A DNA stretch of 40,992 nucleotides from DATAQC01 sp046263055 (GCA_046263055.1 JBHELO010000145.1:1-40992), one strand, 5' to 3'; counted from the stretch's first letter, positions 7,192 through 15,906 are shown. Notes: generated by a model from the sequence alone, not told the origin. Translations and numbers: made by a program.

Positions 7192-8775
7192 GTGGCCAGG
7201 ATCCTCGTCGCCGAAGAGATCGCCGAGCGCGGCCTGGGCCTCCTGCGTGACGCCGGTCACGACGTGGCCGTCCGCCTGGGCATGTCGCCGGCCGAGCTGG
7301 ACGCCGAGGTGGCCACCGCCCATGCCCTGGTGATCCGCTCCGAGACCCAGGTCACGGCCGACGTTTTGGAGGCGGGGACTGCCCTGGTGGTGGTGGGGCG
7401 AGCCGGCATCGGCCTCGACAACGTGGACGTGGCCGCCGCCACCCGGCGGGGGGTGATGGTGGTCAACGCCCCCCAGTCCAACATCGTGTCGGCCGCCGAG
7501 CACGCCATGGCCCTGCTCCTGGCCCAGGCCCGCAACGTCCCCCAGGCCCACGCCGCCCTCAAGGCCGGCAAGTGGCAGCGCTCACGCTGGTCGGGCGTGG
7601 AGCTGCACGGCAAGACGCTGGGCGTGGTGGGATTGGGACGGGTCGGCGCCCTGGTGGCTCAGCGGGCGTCGGCCTTCGGGATGCGCCTGGTGGCCTACGA
7701 CCCGTACGTCTCGCCCGAGCGGGCCCGCCAGATGGGCGTCGACCTCATGGGGCTCGAGGAGCTGGTGGCCACCGCCGACTTCCTCACCGTCCACCTGCCC
7801 AAGACGCCCGAGACCCTGGGCCTCATCGGGGCCGAGCTGCTGGCCCGGGCCAAGCCCGGCCTGCGCATCGTCAACACGGCGCGAGGCGGCATCGTCGACG
7901 AGGCGGCGCTGGCCGAGGCGGTGGCCGCCGGGCGAGTGGCCGGGGCCGCCCTCGACGTGTTCGCCCAGGAGCCTACGACCGATTCGCCGCTGTTCGCCCT
8001 GGATTCGGTGGTCGTCACGCCCCACCTGGGGGCGAGCACCGCCGAGGCCCAGGACAAGGCGGGGGAGACGATCGCCGAGCAGGTGCAGCTGGCCCTGGCC
8101 GGGGACTTCGTGCCCTACGCCGTCAACGTCAGCGCCAGCGAGGCGTCGGAGACGGTACGCCCGTTCCTGTCCCTGGCCGAGCGGCTGGGCGGCATCTTCG
8201 CCTCCCTCAACGGCGGCGTGCCCTCCACCCTCGGCGTGGAGTATCAGGGCCAGCTCGCCGACTACGACACCCGGATCCTCACCCTGGCCGTGCTCAAGGG
8301 CCTGCTGGCCACCGGCAGCGAGGAGCCGGTGTCCTACGTCAACGCCCCCCAGCTGGCCGTCGAGCGAGGGGTGGAGGTCAAAGAGGCCCGTACCGCGGCA
8401 GCCCACGACTACGTCAACCTGGTGGTCCTCCGGGGGGGCGACCACTCCCTGGCCGGCAGCCTCTTCGGCCTGCGGGCCGAGGCCCGGCTGGTCATGGTGG
8501 ACGACCACACGGTGGACATCCCGCCCGCCCGCCACATGCTGGTGGTCCGCAACCAGGACCGGCCCGGGCTCATCGGGCTGGTGGGGGCCACCGTCGGGGC
8601 GGCGGGCGTGAACATCTCGGACATGGACGTGGGCCGGTCGCCTTCGGGCGAGGCCGCCCTCATGGTGCTGTCCACCGACCACCCGGTGCCGCCCGCCGTC
8701 CTCGACCAGCTCCGGGGCGCCCCCGGCATCATCCACGTGGCCGCCATCGGCGAGCGGGCGGCCGCCCGCGCCTAG
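7192..8775 (+). CDS. serA: D-3-phosphoglycerate dehydrogenase, long form
   Basis: It oxidises 3-phosphoglycerate to 3-phosphohydroxypyruvate, the first and regulated step of serine synthesis. The 527-residue length matches the long actinobacterial form (catalytic domain, intervening domain, ACT domain). The NAD fold has GVVGLGRVGALVA (about 144-156), the catalytic Arg lies in NTARGGIVDEAAL (about 228-240), and the His lies in VTPHLGASTAEAQ (about 274-286). An ACT domain starts near residue 445 (HMLVVRNQDRPGLIGLVGAT), the site of serine inhibition in this family. The start is GTG 7192; an ATG at 7185 is out of frame. No ribosome binding site is seen, so it may also be leaderless. Confidence 0.95.
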   Translation: MARILVAEEIAERGLGLLRDAGHDVAVRLGMSPAELDAEVATAHALVIRSETQVTADVLEAGTALVVVGRAGIGLDNVDVAAATRRGVMVVNAPQSNIVSAAEHAMALLLAQARNVPQAHAALKAGKWQRSRWSGVELHGKTLGVVGLGRVGALVAQRASAFGMRLVAYDPYVSPERARQMGVDLMGLEELVATADFLTVHLPKTPETLGLIGAELLARAKPGLRIVNTARGGIVDEAALAEAVAAGRVAGAALDVFAQEPTTDSPLFALDSVVVTPHLGASTAEAQDKAGETIAEQVQLALAGDFVPYAVNVSASEASETVRPFLSLAERLGGIFASLNGGVPSTLGVEYQGQLADYDTRILTLAVLKGLLATGSEEPVSYVNAPQLAVERGVEVKEARTAAAHDYVNLVVLRGGDHSLAGSLFGLRAEARLVMVDDHTVDIPPARHMLVVRNQDRPGLIGLVGATVGAAGVNISDMDVGRSPSGEAALMVLSTDHPVPPAVLDQLRGAPGIIHVAAIGERAAARA

Positions 8776-8784
8776 CATGCGGCG

Positions 8785-9351
8785 GTGCACGAGGCGGGGG
8801 CCGGCGACCTGGTACGGGCCGCCGCCGCCGGCGACGGCACCGCCTGGGAGGGGCTCGTGCGGCGGTACTCGGGCCTGGTGTGGTCGGTGGCCCGCTCCCG
8901 CGGCCTGGGCCGGGCCGACGCCGCCGACGTGGCCCAGACCACCTGGCTCCGCCTCGTCGAGCACCTCACCACCATCCGCGACCCCGAGGCGGTGGGGGCG
9001 TGGCTGGCCACAACGGCGCGCTACGAGAGCCTGCGGGTCGCTCGCAAGTCGGGCCGGATGGTCCCCACCGAGCTGGACGAGGCCGACCCTGCGGACGAGG
9101 ACGACGTGGCTGCGCTGGGGGAGCGCCTGCACGCAGCCGAGTACGGCGACGCCCTGTGGCAGGCATTCGAGCGCCTGCCGCCCAAGTGCCGGGCCCTGCT
9201 CCGGGTCCTCATGGCCGACCCCCCGCCCAGCTACCACGAGGCGGCCGCCGCTCTGGGCATGCCGATCGGCAGCCTGGGCCCCATCCGGGCCCGCTGCCTG
9301 GCCCGCCTTCGCCAGGACCCCGGCCTGGCGGGGTATCAGGCCGGGCGCTGA
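8785..9351 (+). CDS. ECF-type sigma factor of the CHAT/subtilase cassette
   Basis: The 188-residue protein has sigma region 2 (EGLVRRYSGLVWSVARSRGL followed by DAADVAQTTWLRLVEHLTTI) and region 4 (FERLPPKCRALLRVLMAD, then YHEAAAALGMPIGSLGPIRA). It lacks regions 1 and 3, as ECF sigma factors do. The GTG start at 8785 is preceded by TAGCAT (8773-8778) six bases upstream, overlapping the serA stop, so it is likely leaderless with its own promoter. It is followed after 28 bases by a small protein with a good ribosome binding site, then by a convergent CHAT protease gene. The likely role is turning on the cassette in response to an unknown signal; this is inference from gene order. Confidence 0.88.
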   Translation: MHEAGAGDLVRAAAAGDGTAWEGLVRRYSGLVWSVARSRGLGRADAADVAQTTWLRLVEHLTTIRDPEAVGAWLATTARYESLRVARKSGRMVPTELDEADPADEDDVAALGERLHAAEYGDALWQAFERLPPKCRALLRVLMADPPPSYHEAAAALGMPIGSLGPIRARCLARLRQDPGLAGYQAGR

Positions 9352-9379
9352 CGGCTCTTCCCTGTAGGGAGGTGACTCC

Positions 9380-9850
9380 ATGACCGACGAAGTACAGGCG
9401 GGCGAGGTGGACGATGCGCTGGTGGGAGCTCTGCGGGAGCTCGCCGGCAGGATCGACCCCGAACCGCCGGAGCTGGCGTCGGCCGCCGTCGCCGCCTTCT
9501 CGTGGCGCACGATCGACGACGACCTGGCCCGGCTCACCTACGACTCGCTGCTCGACGACGACCGCCTGGTCGGTGTCCGCGGCGACGGTGGGCCCCGCCA
9601 GCTCACGTTCGAGGGCCACGGCCTCAACGTGGAGGTCGAGGTGGGGGAGGGCCGGTCGCTGGTCGGCCAGCTCGTCCCCCCCCGGGCCGCCGACGTGGAG
9701 GTGCGATGGCCGGGCGGGACGACGTCGGTGATGGCCGACGACCTGGGCCGGTTCTCCCTCGTCGGCGCCCCCGCCGGGCCCGTCAGCCTCCGATGTCGTC
9801 TCCGCGGGGACCCCGGGCGCAGCGTGCAGACCGACTGGGTCGTGGTCTAG
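9380..9850 (+). CDS. Unknown acidic protein paired with the ECF sigma factor
   Basis: The 156-residue protein starts at ATG 9380 behind GGGAGGTGA. The first 60 residues are helical and acidic (DDALVGALRELAGRIDPEPP, then SWRTIDDDLARLTYDSLLDD). The rest looks like beta strands with a small carboxypeptidase-regulatory-like or transthyretin-like pattern (FEGHGLNVEVEVGEG, then DLGRFSLVGAPAGPVSLRC). There is no signal peptide, transmembrane segment or zinc-binding anti-sigma motif. Its position directly after the sigma gene makes a binding partner or anti-sigma role attractive, and the beta domain could sense or dock a target. I do not recognise a named family. Confidence 0.8.
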   Translation: MTDEVQAGEVDDALVGALRELAGRIDPEPPELASAAVAAFSWRTIDDDLARLTYDSLLDDDRLVGVRGDGGPRQLTFEGHGLNVEVEVGEGRSLVGQLVPPRAADVEVRWPGGTTSVMADDLGRFSLVGAPAGPVSLRCRLRGDPGRSVQTDWVVV

Positions 9851-9941
9851 GACCGCAGGTCGGCGGCCGAGTCCAGCCGCCGGCGGCGGCAGCCGCGGCC
9901 GGCGGCAGGCGGTGGGGCGGGCGCCTCACCGGCCCACCGGG

Positions 9942-12728
9942 TCAGCCGGCGCCGAAGCACACGAAGGTCGACCGCAGCACCAGGCCGGACGGGTCGTCGT
10001 CCACCCCGCCGGCGGCGGCCAGGGCGGCGGTGGCGGCGGCCAGGGCGGCGGACGGGCGGTCGCCGGCCAGCAGGCGGTCGTGGAAGGCGAGCATGAGGGG
10101 CTCGGTCTGGCGGTCGGGCGCCAGCCCCACGCTGGCCACCACCGCCGCCGTCCCGAGGGACAGCAGGGCGGCCGACAGGCCCATCAGCTCGTTGCCGGGG
10201 CGCACCGCCGAGACCCCCGAGTCACAGGCCGACAGGACCAGGTGGTGGGGTGGGCGGTGGAGGGCTTCCAGGTCGTAGACGGTGAGCGGCCCATCGGCCA
10301 TGAGCAGGGCCGAGAACTGGGGGTTGTCCCCCCGGAAAGTGCCGTGGGCGGCGATGTGGGCCACCTCGGCCCCCTCCAGGGCGGTGGTGACGTCGGCGGC
10401 CCGGGCGTCGGCGCCGGAGAAGCGGGTGCCCTCGGGGTAGCGCCGGGCCAGCTGCTCCACCTCGGCGGCGGCGCCGGGCAGCCCGGGCCCGGCCACCAGC
10501 ACGGCCCGGCTGGAGGCGCCGCCGGCGTCGTACTGGCCCGCCGGTCGGCCCGCCGTCGAACGCCCGGCGGCCCCCACCTCGGCCCGCAGCCACAGCGCGG
10601 CACTGGGGGCCACCGTGACCGGGCGGTCCCGGCACGACGGCAGCGCCGGCCACGGGAGGGCGTGGAGCCGCCCCGTGGGCACCACCACCAGGGGCCGGTC
10701 GGCGACCGCCGCCCGCAGGGGCCCGAGGAGGAGGTCGTCCAGGCGGGCGGCGGCGTGGGCGGCGGCGGCGGCCGCCGCCGCCAGGGACGACGCCGCCCCT
10801 CGGCCCGGAGCCAGGCGGCGCAGGGCGAAGCGCAGCCCGTCCAGCTCGGCCGTCACCGCCTCCACCGACCCGAGGACGGCCAAGCGGGTGCGCCCGCCGG
10901 CCAGGGCCACCGCCAGGAAGGTCCCGCCGTCCTCGACCACCTCCACCAGCGCCCGCCCGGCCAGTGCCTCGAACAGGCCGGCGGGCGTCGGAAGCGCACC
11001 GGCCGGCGTCCCGGCGAGCCGCCCGGCCGGCGTGTCCGTGGCCTGACCGCCGGCGGCCTGTCGGGTCCGGTTGGCGATGGCCAGCTCGAGGGCGGCCTGA
11101 CGGCGCAACAGCCGGTGGGAATCGCGCCCGGTGAGGGCGGCGGCCTCCACGTCGGCCACCACCTGGCGCAGCTCGGCCAGGTCGGCGGCCAGGCGCTCGT
11201 CGTCGGCGGGGCGGGCGGGCGGGGCCCGCAGTCCGGCGGCCCGGCACCGCTCGGCCCAGGCCAGGACACGCCGGGCGTCGCCGCTCTCACGGGCCAGCTG
11301 CAGGCCGAGGCACGCCAGCTGGTCGGCGTGTCCGCCGGCCGACGCCCGCAGCTCGCTGGCCCCCAGCGTGGCCTGGGCCAGTTGCAGGGCCCGCACCCCG
11401 GCCCGCAGGGCGGCGTCCGCCCCTTGGCGGTTGCCCTCGGTGAGGCGGAGCAGGGCGGCCGCATGCCAGGCCCGGGCCCGCAGCTCGGCCGGCCCCCGCC
11501 GGCCCAGGCGGTGGACGGCGGCCAGCTCGGTGGCTGCCACGCGGTGCCGGCCGGCGGCCAGGGCGACGCCGGCGGCGATCAGGCCGGCCTCCAGGGCGGG
11601 CACGGGAAGGCCCGCATCCTCCAGCAACCGGCGGGTGCGGCGGGCGCCGTCGAGCGACGGGTCGGGCGCCGCCGGGTCGCCCCAGGCGGCCCGCAGGGCG
11701 GCCAGATGGGCCAGCGCCAGCCAGCCCCGGCGACCCTGGCGGGCGAAGAGGGTCCGAGCCGCCTCGGCGGCGGTGGCCGCCGCCGCCGGGTCACCGTCGA
11801 GGAGGGAGGTCTGGGAGACCAGGAGGAGCGCCTCGGCGTGGTCGGTGGCCGCCTTCCGGGCCGCCAGCTCGTCGGCCGCCAGCTCCGCCGCCCTGCGGGC
11901 CTCGGGGAACAGGCGCACGGCCAGTAGCACCTCGCAGCGATCGAGGCGGACCACTGCCTGCGGCAGGCCCAGCTGCGCGAACCGGGCCTCGGCCTGCTCG
12001 AGGAGGGCCAGGGCGGCGGGGACGTCGCCCGCCCGCCCGGCCACGAAGCCCCGGTTGTGGAGGGCCTTGGCCGCCAGACCGTCGCGGCCGATGGCGAGGG
12101 CCGCCTGCTCGGCTTCCCGGAGGTCGGCCTGGGCGGCGGCCAGGGCCCCTCGGTAGGTAAGGGCGACGCTGCGGTTCAGGAGCAGGTAGGCCTGCCACAG
12201 GGTGTCCGACGAGCGACGGAAGAGGCGCAGGGCGCGGCGGTAGCCGTCGAGGGCCTCGTCCAGGTGGCCGAGGCGCTGGAGGACCAGGCTGCGCTGCATG
12301 AGCAGCCGCCCCAGGTCCCCGCCCTCCAGGTGGGGCTCGGCCCGGTCCGCCTCCCGCAGGGCGGCGCCGGTGCGGCCTTGGTAGGCGAGCACCAGGGTCA
12401 GGCTGATGCGGGCCTGGGCGGCTCGGCGGGGCAGCCCGGCCCGCTCGGCCACCTGGACCGCCCGCCGCAGGGCGGCCTCGGCGCCGGCCAGGTCGCCGGC
12501 CTCCCGTCGGGCCAGCCCCAGCGCCCGGGACGCCACCGAGCGGGCCTCCCGGTCGCCGGTGGTCACCGCCCGGGCCAGGGCGACGGTCGCCGCTCGCTCG
12601 GCTTCGGCCGGGGCGGTGTCCACCAGCCCGAGCGCCCGCTCGGCCTGGGCCAGGGCACCGTCGTCGTCGGTCCCACCGTCGTGGTCGGGGTGGTGGCCGG
12701 GAGGCGAGGGTCCAGTCGGGTCGGGCAC
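9942..12728 (-). CDS. TPR-CHAT caspase-like protease
   Basis: The 928-residue protein begins at GTG 12728 with AGGAGC about 9 bases upstream. Residues about 25-560 are helical tetratricopeptide-type repeats rich in Ala, Leu and Arg (for example LGHLDEALDGYRRALRLFRR). The C-terminal third is a CHAT domain. Its dyad is His795 in EVAHIAAHGTFRGDNP and Cys835 in HHLVLSACDSGVSAV, followed by GNELMGLSAALLSLGTAAVV, a typical CHAT core. CHAT proteins are clan CD cysteine peptidases related to caspases and separase; the TPRs normally bind a regulator or substrate. It is convergent with the sigma/partner pair and divergent from a subtilase gene. No signal peptide or membrane segment is seen, so it should act in the cytoplasm. 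Confidence 0.93.
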   Translation of the reverse strand: MPDPTGPSPPGHHPDHDGGTDDDGALAQAERALGLVDTAPAEAERAATVALARAVTTGDREARSVASRALGLARREAGDLAGAEAALRRAVQVAERAGLPRRAAQARISLTLVLAYQGRTGAALREADRAEPHLEGGDLGRLLMQRSLVLQRLGHLDEALDGYRRALRLFRRSSDTLWQAYLLLNRSVALTYRGALAAAQADLREAEQAALAIGRDGLAAKALHNRGFVAGRAGDVPAALALLEQAEARFAQLGLPQAVVRLDRCEVLLAVRLFPEARRAAELAADELAARKAATDHAEALLLVSQTSLLDGDPAAAATAAEAARTLFARQGRRGWLALAHLAALRAAWGDPAAPDPSLDGARRTRRLLEDAGLPVPALEAGLIAAGVALAAGRHRVAATELAAVHRLGRRGPAELRARAWHAAALLRLTEGNRQGADAALRAGVRALQLAQATLGASELRASAGGHADQLACLGLQLARESGDARRVLAWAERCRAAGLRAPPARPADDERLAADLAELRQVVADVEAAALTGRDSHRLLRRQAALELAIANRTRQAAGGQATDTPAGRLAGTPAGALPTPAGLFEALAGRALVEVVEDGGTFLAVALAGGRTRLAVLGSVEAVTAELDGLRFALRRLAPGRGAASSLAAAAAAAAHAAARLDDLLLGPLRAAVADRPLVVVPTGRLHALPWPALPSCRDRPVTVAPSAALWLRAEVGAAGRSTAGRPAGQYDAGGASSRAVLVAGPGLPGAAAEVEQLARRYPEGTRFSGADARAADVTTALEGAEVAHIAAHGTFRGDNPQFSALLMADGPLTVYDLEALHRPPHHLVLSACDSGVSAVRPGNELMGLSAALLSLGTAAVVASVGLAPDRQTEPLMLAFHDRLLAGDRPSAALAAATAALAAAGGVDDDPSGLVLRSTFVCFGAG

Positions 12729-12843
12729 GGACCAGCTCCTGCCGGCTCCTCGGAGGCACGCGAAGCGGTCCGCCGGCCCCCCGGACTCTACCGGCGGCGG
12801 CCCGGATCGTATCTGGATCGGTGGTCGGCGACTCCTGTCCGGT

Positions 12844-12861
12844 GAGGCGAGCTCTCGCCTC
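12844..12861. promoter_or_regulatory. 8-bp inverted repeat upstream of the subtilase gene
   Basis: GAGGCGAG (12844-12851) is mirrored by CTCGCCTC (12854-12861) around a CT spacer, 28 bases before the subtilase ATG and inside the 161-bp divergent region between the two protease genes. It could be an operator or a hairpin in the 5' leader. Confidence 0.4.
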
Positions 12862-12889
12862 GCGGGGGACGACTGGGAGGACGACCTTC

Positions 12890-14095
12890 ATGGACGCAGG
12901 ACGCCACGTGTCATCCGAATCGCTGTACCAGCGCCGGCGGGAGGTGTTGCGAGGGCGCGGCGTCGGCATCGTGGAGGCGGCCACCCCGTCGACGGGCGTG
13001 CTGTTCGCCCTCGGCGAGGTCATGGTGGACCCCTCGCTCAGCGACGATGTGAGGCGGCGGCTGCCCGCCCACTTCGTCCCTGCAGAGGCCCACCGGGCGA
13101 CGGACGCCGCAATCGCACCACGCTGCTTCCGCTCGGAGCAGGCCGGTGAGACGGAGACCTACGACCGGGTGTGCGCCCTGCGGGAGGAGCACGGCCCGGC
13201 GGTGACCCTCCACCACCTCTTCTCCCTCGAACCCTCCTATGCCGGCGGCCCGTTCGGGCTGCCGCAGCCCGTGGCCCCCGGCCTGCTGGCATCGGTCGCC
13301 GGGCCGCTGGCCCGTCCGGGCCGCGTCGGCCTGCTCGACAGCGGCGTGCGCCGCGACTCCGAGGGCATGGCCCTGATGGGCAACCTGGCCTTGGCCCCCG
13401 ATGCCGACGCCGACCCCACTGACGCCGACGGGGACGGCCTGTGCGACATCGACGCCGGGCACGGCACCTTCATCGCCGGGATCCTGTCCCGTCGGGCTCC
13501 CGGGGTGTCACTCGTGGCCCGCCGGGTGCTCGACGCCCGCGGCCTGGTGGACGAACTGGCCCTGGCCGCCGCCATCCGGGCCATGGGCTCCGCCAGCCTC
13601 GACGTGCTCAACCTGTCGCTCGGCGGCTACACCATGGACAACCAGGAGCCCGCCCAGCTCACCGCCGCCCTGCGGTCCCTGCCGCCCCGTACCGTCGTGG
13701 TGGCCGCCGCCGGGAACGGGATGACGCCTGACCGGCCGTTCTGGCCGGCGGCGTCCAAGCTTCCCCAGGTCGTCGCCGTCGGGTCGCTGCAGGCGACGGG
13801 CGGGGCGCCGAGCGGCTTCACCAACTCGGGGTCGTGGGTGGACGCATGCGCCCGTGGCGAGGGGCTGGTGAGCTCGTTCCTCGAGTTCGACGGCATCCTC
13901 CAGGCCGACCCGACCAAGCAGCCGAACGACTTCGACGGTGCCGCCCAGTGGAGCGGCACCTCGTTCGCGGCCCCGACGGTCGCGGGAGCCATCCTGGCCG
14001 AGATGTCCACCCGGGGCGTGCCCGCCCTGACGGCCGCCAACGAGCTCATGGCCCGGGGCCGAGCCGTCCCCGGCTTGGGCCACGAGGTCAGCTGA
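12890..14095 (+). CDS. Subtilisin-like serine peptidase (S8), no signal peptide
   Basis: The start ATG 12890 follows GGGAGGA; the 401-residue product has the full S8 triad: Asp150 (VGLLDSGV), His191 (GHGTFIAGI) and Ser358 (SGTSFAAPTVAG), with Asn276 in AAAGNGMTP as the oxyanion residue. An Asp-rich segment just before the His (DADADPTDADGDGLCD) resembles a calcium loop. There is no export signal, unusual for subtilases, so it probably works in the cytoplasm together with the divergent CHAT protease. About 140 residues precede the first catalytic residue and could be a propeptide or a regulatory domain. Whether one protease activates the other, or both cut shared targets, cannot be read from sequence. 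Confidence 0.93.
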   Translation: MDAGRHVSSESLYQRRREVLRGRGVGIVEAATPSTGVLFALGEVMVDPSLSDDVRRRLPAHFVPAEAHRATDAAIAPRCFRSEQAGETETYDRVCALREEHGPAVTLHHLFSLEPSYAGGPFGLPQPVAPGLLASVAGPLARPGRVGLLDSGVRRDSEGMALMGNLALAPDADADPTDADGDGLCDIDAGHGTFIAGILSRRAPGVSLVARRVLDARGLVDELALAAAIRAMGSASLDVLNLSLGGYTMDNQEPAQLTAALRSLPPRTVVVAAAGNGMTPDRPFWPAASKLPQVVAVGSLQATGGAPSGFTNSGSWVDACARGEGLVSSFLEFDGILQADPTKQPNDFDGAAQWSGTSFAAPTVAGAILAEMSTRGVPALTAANELMARGRAVPGLGHEVS

Positions 14096-14266
14096 CCCGC
14101 CCGCCCAGGCCGGTGGCAGCGTCCGGCGCGCGGGAGCCGGGCCCCACCCGGCCTCGTGCGCCGGAGGGGCGTCGGGAGGTGGAGCCACCGGGTTCCTGCC
14201 CCCGGCGTGTATCAAGCGGTCAGGACCGGCGCTCTGTTGTGTGGGGCGCCCGGCGACCGCCGTCCC

Positions 14267-14309
14267 CGTCGAGCCTCGCCCCGGAAAACGGCGGGGGCGA
14301 GGCTCGACG
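14267..14309. terminator. Perfect 16-bp stem-loop, bidirectional terminator
   Basis: Bases 14267-14282 pair without mismatch with 14294-14309 around an 11-base loop (GGAAAACGGCG). It lies between the convergent subtilase gene and the gene at 14484-15788 and has no U-tract. The stretch 14096-14483 holds no gene that I can support; besides this hairpin it contains a 16-bp tandem repeat. Confidence 0.7.
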
Positions 14310-14350
14310 ACGACCCCCGGGCGGCCGGCCCGGTGGATGGCGGCCGCGCC

Positions 14351-14398
14351 TGTTCCTGGGCGCAAGTGTTCCTGGGCGCAGGTGTTCCTGGGCGCAAG
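14351..14398. repeat. Three tandem copies of a 16-bp unit
   Basis: TGTTCCTGGGCGCAAG occurs at 14351, 14367 (one change, AAG to AGG) and 14383, head to tail without spacers. It lies in the 3' intergenic region of two converging genes. It is a candidate variable-number repeat; function is unknown. Confidence 0.9.
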
Positions 14399-14483
14399 TG
14401 GAGGGCCGGGACTGGCGACGCCGTCCCTGCTGTGGTCAGCGTCCGGCCTATCCGGACGATGCGAGGAGCTCCGGCCTCGACGC

Positions 14484-15788
14484 TCAGCGGGCGGCCCGGC
14501 GTAGGCCGTCGGCGACGGCCGCCGGCTCGTCGCGGTAGCAACGGTCGGGCGTGGTGCGGGCGTAGGCGGCCATCCCCGGAATGTGGTAGATGGCGCTGCG
14601 CAGCTTGACCTTCACCGGGTGGGTGGTGGGGCAGACGCCGCCCGCGGGTTCGACCCAGGCGACCGCCCCCCGCGTCGGGCCGCCCGCCTTGGCGGCCGCT
14701 GTCGACCCGGTGGCTGTCGACCCGGTGGCTGTCGACTTGGTGGCCCCCGGCTTCTTTGCCGCCGCCTTGCTAGTCGACGTGGTGGCCGACTTGGTGGCCG
14801 ACTTGGTGGGCGAGGTGGTGGCCCCCGACCGGGTGGCCTTGGCAGCCGTCCGTCGGGCGGCCGGAGCCGGCGTCGGGCGCGCTGCCTTGGGGGGTCCTGA
14901 GGCCCTGGCCCTGCCGGCTCCCGTGGCGGCGTTCGGGCCGGTGCCCCCGCCCCGCACGGCCTGGGGTGCGTCGGCCGGCGGGGCCGGCGCTTCGTGGTCC
15001 CCGTCAGCGGCCGACGATTCCGTCATGGCGGTGCCCCGGGCGCCGGCCGGGGCATCCACGTCCCCGCCCTCGGACTCCCCGTCGCCGTGCTCGCCAGCGC
15101 CGGTGCCGCTGTCGCCCCAGACCACGTCGTCCACCGTCCACGGCTCGGGTTGACCCGGGTCGCCCGCCTCCAGGACCACCACCTCGTCGGGGTCGGGCTC
15201 GATCTCGGCCACGTCGGGATCGGGCCCGGGGGAAATGGGCGTGACAGCCATGGCCGAGGGTGCCAGGGGCGAGATCACCGGGGGCGCCGTGGAGGTCAGG
15301 TCGAAGGCGGCCTCGTCGTCCAACACGGGCGGCACCACGGCCAGCGGAGGCCGGGGACCGGCAGGCGGCGGCGGGGGGGCGGGCTCGTCGGCCGGGAGTG
15401 CGCCGTCGCTCGCCGATGCGCCGTCGCCCGCCGATGCGCCGTCGGGCGCGGCGGACGCCTCGTCGGCCGGGGAGTCCGTGCTGCCGGCAGGGACCGGGGC
15501 GGCTGCCGGGGGGGGCGGCGGGCCCCCGGCCTCCGACGGCTCGGTGGGCGCGGACGGGCGCTTGTGCAGCGAGGTGGTCTCCAACATGGTCGGACGGACG
15601 AGCGCCGGTTCGGCGGGATCGGGCTCCGGGGGCACGGGCGGCCTCGGCGGGGTGGAGACCCAGGCGGCGTCGTCGACCGGGGGCAGGTCGGGCGTCGGCC
15701 GGCGGGCCTGCAGCACCTTGTAGATCACGAACCCGAGGCCAGCCGCGGTGCACGCCCGGACGCAGAATCGGAGCGAGCGGCGAATCAC
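14484..15788 (-). CDS. Membrane-anchored low-complexity protein with a C-terminal two-Cys domain
   Basis: The 434-residue protein has three regions. Residues about 8-26 are a hydrophobic anchor (CTAAGLGFVIYKVLQ). Residues about 30-330 are disordered and rich in Pro, Ala, Asp and Glu. Residues about 330-385 are a Lys/Ala/Ser/Thr stretch resembling histone H1 tails (SPTKSATKSATTSTSKAAAK), with short repeats such as STATG. The last 45 residues carry CPTTHPVKVKLRSAIYHIPG...YARTTPDRCYRDEPAAVADG. This matches a small domain common at actinobacterial C-termini (Cys...SxIYHxPG...TxPxxCF...A...G), which I recall being called a sunset domain. The basic tail could bind DNA or an acidic polymer. Alternative starts cannot be excluded. 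Function is unknown. Confidence 0.75.
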   Translation of the reverse strand: MIRRSLRFCVRACTAAGLGFVIYKVLQARRPTPDLPPVDDAAWVSTPPRPPVPPEPDPAEPALVRPTMLETTSLHKRPSAPTEPSEAGGPPPPPAAAPVPAGSTDSPADEASAAPDGASAGDGASASDGALPADEPAPPPPPAGPRPPLAVVPPVLDDEAAFDLTSTAPPVISPLAPSAMAVTPISPGPDPDVAEIEPDPDEVVVLEAGDPGQPEPWTVDDVVWGDSGTGAGEHGDGESEGGDVDAPAGARGTAMTESSAADGDHEAPAPPADAPQAVRGGGTGPNAATGAGRARASGPPKAARPTPAPAARRTAAKATRSGATTSPTKSATKSATTSTSKAAAKKPGATKSTATGSTATGSTAAAKAGGPTRGAVAWVEPAGGVCPTTHPVKVKLRSAIYHIPGMAAYARTTPDRCYRDEPAAVADGLRRAAR

Positions 15789-15825
15789 GAACCCTCCCCG
15801 GTCGTCGCCAACCCCGGGAGACTAC

Positions 15826-15854
15826 TTGACGCCGTACCGCGGAACTGCCACCAT
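15826..15854 (+). promoter_or_regulatory. Proposed promoter of the leuA leader
   Basis: TTGACG (15826-15831) and CACCAT (15849-15854) are 17 bases apart; the leader ATG starts 9 bases after the -10. The -10 is weak, but the arrangement mirrors the ilvB and leuB leaders. TTGACG is shared with the proposed leuB leader promoter. Confidence 0.5.
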
Positions 15855-15863
15855 GCCCGAGAC

Positions 15864-15905
15864 ATGACTGCCACCCTCCTGACCACGGGCCTGCTCCTTA
15901 CCTAG
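15864..15905 (+). CDS. leuA leader peptide (attenuator)
   Basis: The 13-codon ORF encodes MTATLLTTGLLLT and stops with TAG at 15903-15905. Five of 13 codons are Leu, in runs of two and three, as expected for leucine-specific attenuation. It is followed at once by a stem and a hairpin with a long U-tract ahead of leuA. There is no ribosome binding site, so it is probably translated from a leaderless message. Confidence 0.87.
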   Translation: MTATLLTTGLLLT

Positions 15906-15906
15906 C

